The notes under the pieces are model-generated. The model did not search any database. It worked only from the letters and a program-made list of their open reading frames with translations, and was not told the DNA's origin. This document shows positions 59,545-64,000 of a stretch of 64,000 nt of DNA, piece by piece (position 1 is the stretch's first letter; every line of letters starts with the position of its first letter). The stretch spans positions 248,001-312,000 of the forward strand of contig NZ_JACRYT010000001.1 in NCBI RefSeq assembly GCF_014333425.1, given 5' to 3'. The position numbers and the translations under genes are program-made. This DNA is from Zhenpiania hominis. Lineage in GTDB: Bacteria; Bacillota; Clostridia; Peptostreptococcales; Anaerovoracaceae.

Positions 59545-60300
59545 ATGATTTTATATTTTTCAGGAACCGGAAACAGCCGCTACGCGGCAGAATATCTGGC
59601 AAAGCTGACCGAAGACGAAACCGTTGATATCGGGAATTTGCTGAAAGCGCACGACAAAGGAGGGAACTTTACCTCAGAGAAACCGTTTGTATTCGTATGC
59701 CCGGTGTACAGCTGGCGGATTCCCAGAGTGTTTGAAACCTTTTTAAGCGCCAGTACCTTCCATGGAAGCAGGGACGCCTATTTTGTCATTACCTGCGGAG
59801 GAGACATCGGGAACGCGGAAGCGCATCTTCTCAGTTTGTGCAGAAAAAAAGATTTTCATTTGAAAGGAGCGGCAGAGGTCGTAATGCCGGAAAACTACAT
59901 TGCCATGTTTACCGCGCCGAAAAAAGAGGAGGCAGAGCAGATTCTGGAAGCCGCGGTGCCGGTGCTTTCGGAAACGGCCCGGCGCATTAAAAATCGGGCG
60001 CATCTGCCGGAGAAAAAAATTTCTATAATCGATCGTCTCAAAAGCGGAATTGTGAATACCTGTTTTTATACCTTCTGCGTAAAAGCCAAGGGTTTTCGGA
60101 TTACGGAAAGCTGCACCGGGTGCGGGACATGCCAGAGGCTCTGTCCGCTTGACAATATCAGGATGAAGGAGGGCAGACCGGTATGGGGGAAAAACTGCAC
60201 CCACTGTATGGCCTGTATCTGCAGGTGCCCGGAAGAAGCGATTGAATATAAGAATGTTTCCTGTGGGAAAGTGCGCTATTACAACGATCGGAAAATTTAG
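59545..60300 (+). CDS. EFR1-type flavodoxin-ferredoxin fusion
   Basis: 251 residues. The N-terminal flavodoxin-like part begins MILYFSGTGNSRYAAEYLAK (phosphate loop SGTGNS), and the C-terminus has two 4Fe-4S motifs (CTGCGTCQRLC and CTHCMACICRC). This is the EFR1 family of clostridial electron carriers. GAAGGGGATTTTT precedes the ATG. The aldo/keto reductase 14 bases downstream may be co-transcribed. Confidence 0.88.
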   Translation: MILYFSGTGNSRYAAEYLAKLTEDETVDIGNLLKAHDKGGNFTSEKPFVFVCPVYSWRIPRVFETFLSASTFHGSRDAYFVITCGGDIGNAEAHLLSLCRKKDFHLKGAAEVVMPENYIAMFTAPKKEEAEQILEAAVPVLSETARRIKNRAHLPEKKISIIDRLKSGIVNTCFYTFCVKAKGFRITESCTGCGTCQRLCPLDNIRMKEGRPVWGKNCTHCMACICRCPEEAIEYKNVSCGKVRYYNDRKI

Positions 60301-60314
60301 GCAAGAGGTGAAAT

Positions 60315-61133
60315 ATGTATGATATCGAATTAAATAATGGAGTAAAGATGCCGGTATTGGGGCTGGGTATTTACAAAATGACGGATGAAGGGGAAATGAA
60401 AGATGCTGTTCAGCATGCCCTTGCGGCCGGATACCGCAGCTTCGATACAGCTCAGATGTACGGTAATGAAGGAATGTTGGGAAACGTTCTGGAAAAAACA
60501 GATATTTCCCGGGAAAACCTGTTCCTTACCAGCAAAGTGGATACGGGAAATATGGGATATGAAAAAACAAGAGCTTCTTTTACGCGGAGCCTTGAAGACC
60601 TGAAAACGGACTATCTCGATCTGTTTCTGGTTCACTGGCCGGGTCAGAAAAAACAGCGGCTGCTTGATACATGGAGCGCAATGGAGGAGCTTTATTTCCA
60701 GGGAAAAATACGGGCAATCGGCGTTTGCAACTGCCAGATCCGCCATCTGGAGTGGATTCTGGAAAACAGCCGGGTAACGCCTGCTGTCAATCAGGTTGAA
60801 CGAAACCCGCTGATGAATGACGAGGAGCTTTTTTTATGGTGCAGAGAGAAAGGAATTCAGATGGAAGCCTGGCGTCCTCTTTTGAAGGGAAACGTGGATC
60901 TGCCGGAAATTTCCGAGCTTGCCGGTAAATATGGAAAAACACCGGCGCAGATCCTTCTCCGTTGGGAAATACAGAGCGGGTATATCGTAATTCCAAAATC
61001 CGTTCATCAGGAACGAATCTTTGAAAACGCGGATATCTTCGACTTTGAATTGGATGAAGCGGATATGTCACAGCTTTCCTCAATGAATACGGGGAAGCAT
61101 AGCAGCCACGATCCGGAAAGCTATGATTTTTAG
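60315..61133 (+). CDS. Aldo/keto reductase
   Basis: 272 residues. The family tetrad is visible: Asp (FDTAQ), Tyr (MYGNE), Lys (LTSKVD) and His (LVHWPG). The NADPH-binding C-terminus is [26 protein letters not shown]. It reduces carbonyls to alcohols in the cytoplasm; substrate unknown. AAGAGGTGAAAT precedes the start. Confidence 0.92.
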   Translation: MYDIELNNGVKMPVLGLGIYKMTDEGEMKDAVQHALAAGYRSFDTAQMYGNEGMLGNVLEKTDISRENLFLTSKVDTGNMGYEKTRASFTRSLEDLKTDYLDLFLVHWPGQKKQRLLDTWSAMEELYFQGKIRAIGVCNCQIRHLEWILENSRVTPAVNQVERNPLMNDEELFLWCREKGIQMEAWRPLLKGNVDLPEISELAGKYGKTPAQILLRWEIQSGYIVIPKSVHQERIFENADIFDFELDEADMSQLSSMNTGKHSSHDPESYDF

Positions 61134-61165
61134 GAAAGGGAAGGCAGAATGGAAAAGAGGCAGAA

Positions 61166-61825
61166 ATGAAGATTCGTAAAGCAGATAGGAACGATATAAA
61201 AAAACTGGCCGAAGTTGAGGCGGCTTGTTTTCCGCCGGCGGAGGCCGCGAAGGAAGCGGATTTCCGGCAGCGCTTGTGTGTATTCGGAGAGCATTTTCTT
61301 CTGCTGGAGGAAAATGGACGGTTGATCGGTTTTATCAACGGCATGGTGACGGACGAACCGGTCATCCGGGATGAGATGTATGAAAACGCGCGGCTTCATA
61401 AGGAGGACGGGCGCTGGCAGACCGTCTTCGGAATCAATACTCTGCCGGAATACAGAAGAAGAGGCTGCGCAGCCCGGCTGATGAAGGCTTTCATTGAAGA
61501 GGCGAAAAAGCAGGGAAGAAAGGGATGCGTTCTGACCTGCAAGGAACATCTGATTCCTTATTACGAAAAGTTCGGATACCGGAACTGCGGCGTATCCGAG
61601 TCCGTACATGGAGGCGCGGTCTGGTACGACATGCGGCTTACCTTTTCAGAGGAGGAAAAAGGAAGGGTCAAAGTTCACGCGACCTTTGACGGAGCGGAAT
61701 ATGACGGAAGCCTGGTAAAAATGAAAACCCCATGCCATATTCTGGGATTGCGGAAGGATATTCGCGCCGCGATTGGAAAGCAGCCGGGGGATAAGGTGCG
61801 TGTAACGGTAAAGGAGCGGGAATAA
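61166..61825 (+). CDS. GNAT acetyltransferase fused to DUF1905
   Basis: 219 residues. A GNAT domain (about 1-155; acetyl-CoA loop [17 protein letters not shown] and [21 protein letters not shown] segment) is followed by [52 protein letters not shown], a DUF1905 domain. DUF1905 normally stands alone or with YdeI-like proteins. The fusion is unusual. The gene directly precedes the histidine phosphatase with one codon boundary between them. Confidence 0.8.
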   Translation: MKIRKADRNDIKKLAEVEAACFPPAEAAKEADFRQRLCVFGEHFLLLEENGRLIGFINGMVTDEPVIRDEMYENARLHKEDGRWQTVFGINTLPEYRRRGCAARLMKAFIEEAKKQGRKGCVLTCKEHLIPYYEKFGYRNCGVSESVHGGAVWYDMRLTFSEEEKGRVKVHATFDGAEYDGSLVKMKTPCHILGLRKDIRAAIGKQPGDKVRVTVKERE

Positions 61826-62419
61826 ATGGAGCTTTATATTGTGCGGCATGGAAGAACCGAATGGAACGCCAAGGGGCTGATTCAGGGAATTTCCGATATC
61901 CCTTTGTTAGAAGAGGGCAGAGAGATGGCGAGACAGACCGCCCGGGGTTTAAAAACCGTTTCTCTTGACGCGGTTTACGCCAGTCCCCTGTCCAGAGCCT
62001 TTGAAACCGCGGAGATCCTGGTGGAAGGAAGAAATCTGGAAATCCGAAAGGACCAGCGGCTCAGGGAAATGGATTTCGGTATCTATGAAGGGGAAGATTA
62101 TGTGCGGGACTCGGAACTTTTGCGGGGATTTTACGACGCGCCGGATCAGTATCAGGCTCCGGAAGGCGGCGAATCCTTTTATGATGTCGAAAAAAGAACG
62201 TCTGATTTTCTGAATGAAATCCGAAAAATCCATGGAGATGGAGAACGGATTCTGATTGTGGCCCACGCGGCGGTTAACCAGGTGCTTTTTCACCTGATGG
62301 AAAAAAACGAGCTGAAACATCTCTGGAACGGCGGCAGGCAGCGGAACTGCGCCGTAGCGTCGGCGGTTTCAGAAGGGGAAGGGTTTCGGATTATAGAGCG
62401 GAACCGGATTTTTTATTAA
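61826..62419 (+). CDS. Histidine phosphatase family protein
   Basis: 197 residues of the phosphoglycerate-mutase-like family. RHGRTEWN holds the catalytic histidine; LREMDFGIYEGE the acid; and LIVAHAAVNQ the second histidine, here within AHAA instead of the usual SHG. The start follows the previous stop directly. Members dephosphorylate small phosphates such as alpha-ribazole phosphate or phosphoserine; the substrate here is not clear. Confidence 0.88.
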   Translation: MELYIVRHGRTEWNAKGLIQGISDIPLLEEGREMARQTARGLKTVSLDAVYASPLSRAFETAEILVEGRNLEIRKDQRLREMDFGIYEGEDYVRDSELLRGFYDAPDQYQAPEGGESFYDVEKRTSDFLNEIRKIHGDGERILIVAHAAVNQVLFHLMEKNELKHLWNGGRQRNCAVASAVSEGEGFRIIERNRIFY

Positions 62420-62464
62420 GTGCAATTGAGGAAGCGGCAGTTTTGCTGCTTTTCTTTTTTTGAT

Positions 62465-62513
62465 AAACAGTATATAACACTTGACAACTGTTACATGCTG
62501 TTATATACTGTTT
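62465..62513 (+). promoter_or_regulatory. Promoter and 15-base operator arms of the GntR-ABC operon
   Basis: AAACAGTATATAACA (62465-62479) and its perfect complement TGTTATATACTGTTT (62499-62513) flank TTGACA (62481-62486); TATACT (62504-62509), 17 bases on, lies in the right arm. A dimeric GntR/YtrA repressor bound here would cover the promoter. The arrangement strongly suggests autoregulation. Confidence 0.88.
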
Positions 62514-62533
62514 GTGAACAAAGGAGGAAGAGC

Positions 62534-62905
62534 ATGAAACTGATTATTAACCATTCTTCCCAGCAGCCCATTTACGAACAGATCGCGGAGCAGATTAAGG
62601 CGAAGGTCATAAACGGAACTGCCAGGGAAGGGGAGATGCTCCCTTCTGTTCGTTCTCTGTCAAAGGAATTGAAAATCAGCGCTCTGACGGTAAAAAAAGC
62701 TTATGACGCGCTGGAGCATGAAGGATTTGTCAATACGGTTCACGGAAAAGGAAGCTTTATTGCGGGGACCAGCCCCCAGCTTTTGATGGAGGAACACCGG
62801 AAAGAAGTCGAATCGGACTTGGAAATGGCCATTCTAAAAGGACGAAGATGCGGTATGACGGATCAGGAAATCAGACAGATGTTTGATTTGATTATGGAGG
62901 AATGA
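62534..62905 (+). CDS. GntR family regulator, YtrA type
   Basis: 123 residues: winged helix (PIYEQIAEQIKAKVINGTAREGEMLPSVRSLSKELKISALTVKKAYDALEHEGFVNTVHGKGSFI) and a short dimerisation tail of about 45 residues, typical of the YtrA subfamily that represses ABC exporter operons. The ATG at 62534 has AAAGGAGGAAG before it; the in-frame extension to 62420 lies before the promoter. It is followed after 3 bases by an ABC ATPase gene. Confidence 0.92.
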   Translation: MKLIINHSSQQPIYEQIAEQIKAKVINGTAREGEMLPSVRSLSKELKISALTVKKAYDALEHEGFVNTVHGKGSFIAGTSPQLLMEEHRKEVESDLEMAILKGRRCGMTDQEIRQMFDLIMEE

Positions 62906-62908
62906 GAA

Positions 62909-63772
62909 ATGCTGATTGAGCTGAAAAACGTGATAAAGCGATATGGAAGCTTTGCGCTTTCCTGTTCCCTGCGTCTTGAAGAAGGCCGGGTCACCGGACT
63001 GATCGGACAGAACGGAGCGGGAAAAACCACAACGTTTAAGACAATTTTAGGGCTGGTAAACCCGGACAGCGGGGAGATTCGCGTGTTCGGAAGATCCCGG
63101 AGCCAGTCGGGGGCGGAAGAACGGGAGCATATTGGCGCTGTGCTTTCAGACAGCGGATTCGGAGGACATCTGACCGTAAAACAGGCGGCGTCTATTTTAA
63201 AATCCGCATATAAAAGTTTTCGCGAAGAGGAATTTTTTAAGCGCTGCGCGGAATACGGCCTGCCGGCGGATAAAAAGATTCGAGAGTTTTCAACCGGAAT
63301 GAAGGCAAAACTGAAAGTGCTGTCAGCCCTTTCCCATGATTCCAGGCTGCTGATTTTAGATGAGCCGACGGCAGGGCTGGACGTGGTGGCAAGAGATGAG
63401 ATTCTGGATATGCTGCGGACCTATATGGAGACGGAGGGAAGAGGAATTTTAATCAGTTCCCATATTTCTGGAGATCTGGAAAATCTGTGCGACGATGTTT
63501 ACATGATTCATAAGGGAAAACTCATTTTTCATGAAGATACCGATGTGATTCTCAGTGAATACGGACTCCTGAAGATGGAGGAAAGCGCTTACGCGAATCT
63601 GGATAAAGACTATATTCTCTGCGCGAGAAAAGAGAATTATGGCTACTGCTGTCTGACAAAAGAAAGACAGTATTATCAGGAAAATTATCCGTCGGTTGTA
63701 GTGGAGCGGTGCGGACTGGATCAGGTCCAGATTATGCTGACAGGGGGAATGGGAAATGAAGGCATTATTTAA
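62909..63772 (+). CDS. ABC exporter ATPase (GntR-controlled)
   Basis: 287 residues: GQNGAGKTT, FSTGMKAKLK as signature, LLILDEPTAGLD and SSHISGDLENLC. C-terminal 70 residues are an accessory domain. This is the ABC-2 type exporter class usually found with YtrA regulators. It overlaps the permease gene by 17 bases. Confidence 0.9.
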   Translation: MLIELKNVIKRYGSFALSCSLRLEEGRVTGLIGQNGAGKTTTFKTILGLVNPDSGEIRVFGRSRSQSGAEEREHIGAVLSDSGFGGHLTVKQAASILKSAYKSFREEEFFKRCAEYGLPADKKIREFSTGMKAKLKVLSALSHDSRLLILDEPTAGLDVVARDEILDMLRTYMETEGRGILISSHISGDLENLCDDVYMIHKGKLIFHEDTDVILSEYGLLKMEESAYANLDKDYILCARKENYGYCCLTKERQYYQENYPSVVVERCGLDQVQIMLTGGMGNEGII

Positions 63773-64000
63773 AAAGGATTTTTACGCGCTGAAGGAATCA
63801 AAAATCCTGATTCTGATTATGTTGTTTGTGGTCGTGATTATGGGAATCTGGGGCGGCGGGGAAAGTACCGGATTTATTCTCAGTTATGTGACGGTGCTTT
63901 CCGGTGTGCTGGTCCTGAATACCATCAGTTATGATGAAATGGACAATAATTGTGCTTTTCTTCTCACAATGCCATTTTCCAGAAGCGCTTATGCAGCGGA
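63756..64000 (+). CDS. ABC-2 type permease, cut by the window edge
   Basis: The ATG at 63756 begins MKALFKKDFYALKESKILILI; the first 82 codons show a membrane helix (LILIMLFVVVIMGIWGG) and a second (FILSYVTVLSGVLVLNTI) followed by DEMDNNCAFLLTMPFSRSAY, typical of ABC-2 permeases. It is the membrane partner of the upstream ATPase. The rest lies outside the window. Confidence 0.85.
   Translation, partial: MKALFKKDFYALKESKILILIMLFVVVIMGIWGGGESTGFILSYVTVLSGVLVLNTISYDEMDNNCAFLLTMPFSRSAYAA

Noticed and set aside
1..64000. CRISPR arrays, tRNA or rRNA genes
   Set aside because: No regularly spaced repeats of CRISPR type, no tRNA-like cloverleaf with CCA-type ends and no rRNA stretches were recognised on reading.

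Overview
The window looks like a chromosomal stretch of a low-to-middle GC anaerobic member of the Firmicutes, most likely class Clostridia. The reasons are strong AGGAGG ribosome sites, TTGACA/TATAAT promoters, a glycyl radical enzyme, a ferredoxin-flavodoxin fusion, DUF2089, DUF2812/PadR and GntR/YtrA-type genes, and pieces of the integrative elements common in gut Clostridia. No rRNA, tRNA or CRISPR array was seen.

Bases 1 to about 30,880 are an accessory island built from decayed mobile-element parts (tnpV, a beheaded MobA/MobL relaxase, a beheaded serine resolvase joined to a sigma-like tail, an IS4-type element). Its cargo is three versions of one transport cassette. Each combines an energy-coupling-factor (ECF) transporter (MptD-type S component, T component, fused double ATPase) with a pair of exporter-fold ABC proteins of the kind that import siderophores (YbtPQ/IrtAB-like). 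Cassette 1 (1615-8326) ends in a DtxR-type metal regulator and follows a TetR gene. Cassette 2 (20530 down to 14224) has its own TetR gene and a single protein fusing both ATPases to the T component. Cassette 3 (25868-29309) lies divergent to an AraC regulator and is cut off by the IS element. Between them are two operons of small-molecule enzymes: 11126-14156 (methyltransferases, an alpha/beta hydrolase, a thiazoline-carboxylate-hydrolase-like protein) and 24438 down to 22024 (membrane protein, two methyltransferases, hydrolase remnant).

The most striking signal is a dyad, (G/A)GTTAG-N6-CTAAC, always with a 6-base spacer, placed just before the first gene of all five of these operons (twice before one). 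It is not the presumed operator of any of the three TetR genes. It ties the transporters and the enzymes into one regulon. My working inference is that the island takes up and chemically processes a metal chelate or similar small molecule, possibly one with a thiazoline ring.

From about 30,900 the sequence looks like host backbone with catabolic and stress modules: a TetM-like GTPase fused to a Rae1-type NYN nuclease (30954-33638); an EamA exporter; a DUF2089/SHOCT operon; a sigma-54-controlled cluster (GutM, sigma-54 activator, M24 creatinase/prolidase-fold protein, hydroxyacid dehydrogenase, double cupin, sodium:solute symporter and two tiny membrane proteins); a second NtrC-like regulator that lacks the GAFTGA loop; an ABC-F protein; a LuxR regulator divergent from an EutH permease, glycyl radical enzyme and its activase; an extracytoplasmic-function sigma operon with an ABC exporter and a VanY-like peptidase; PadR/DUF2812; a ferredoxin-flavodoxin protein; an aldo/keto reductase; a GNAT-DUF1905 protein; a histidine phosphatase; and a GntR-controlled ABC-2 exporter running off the right edge.
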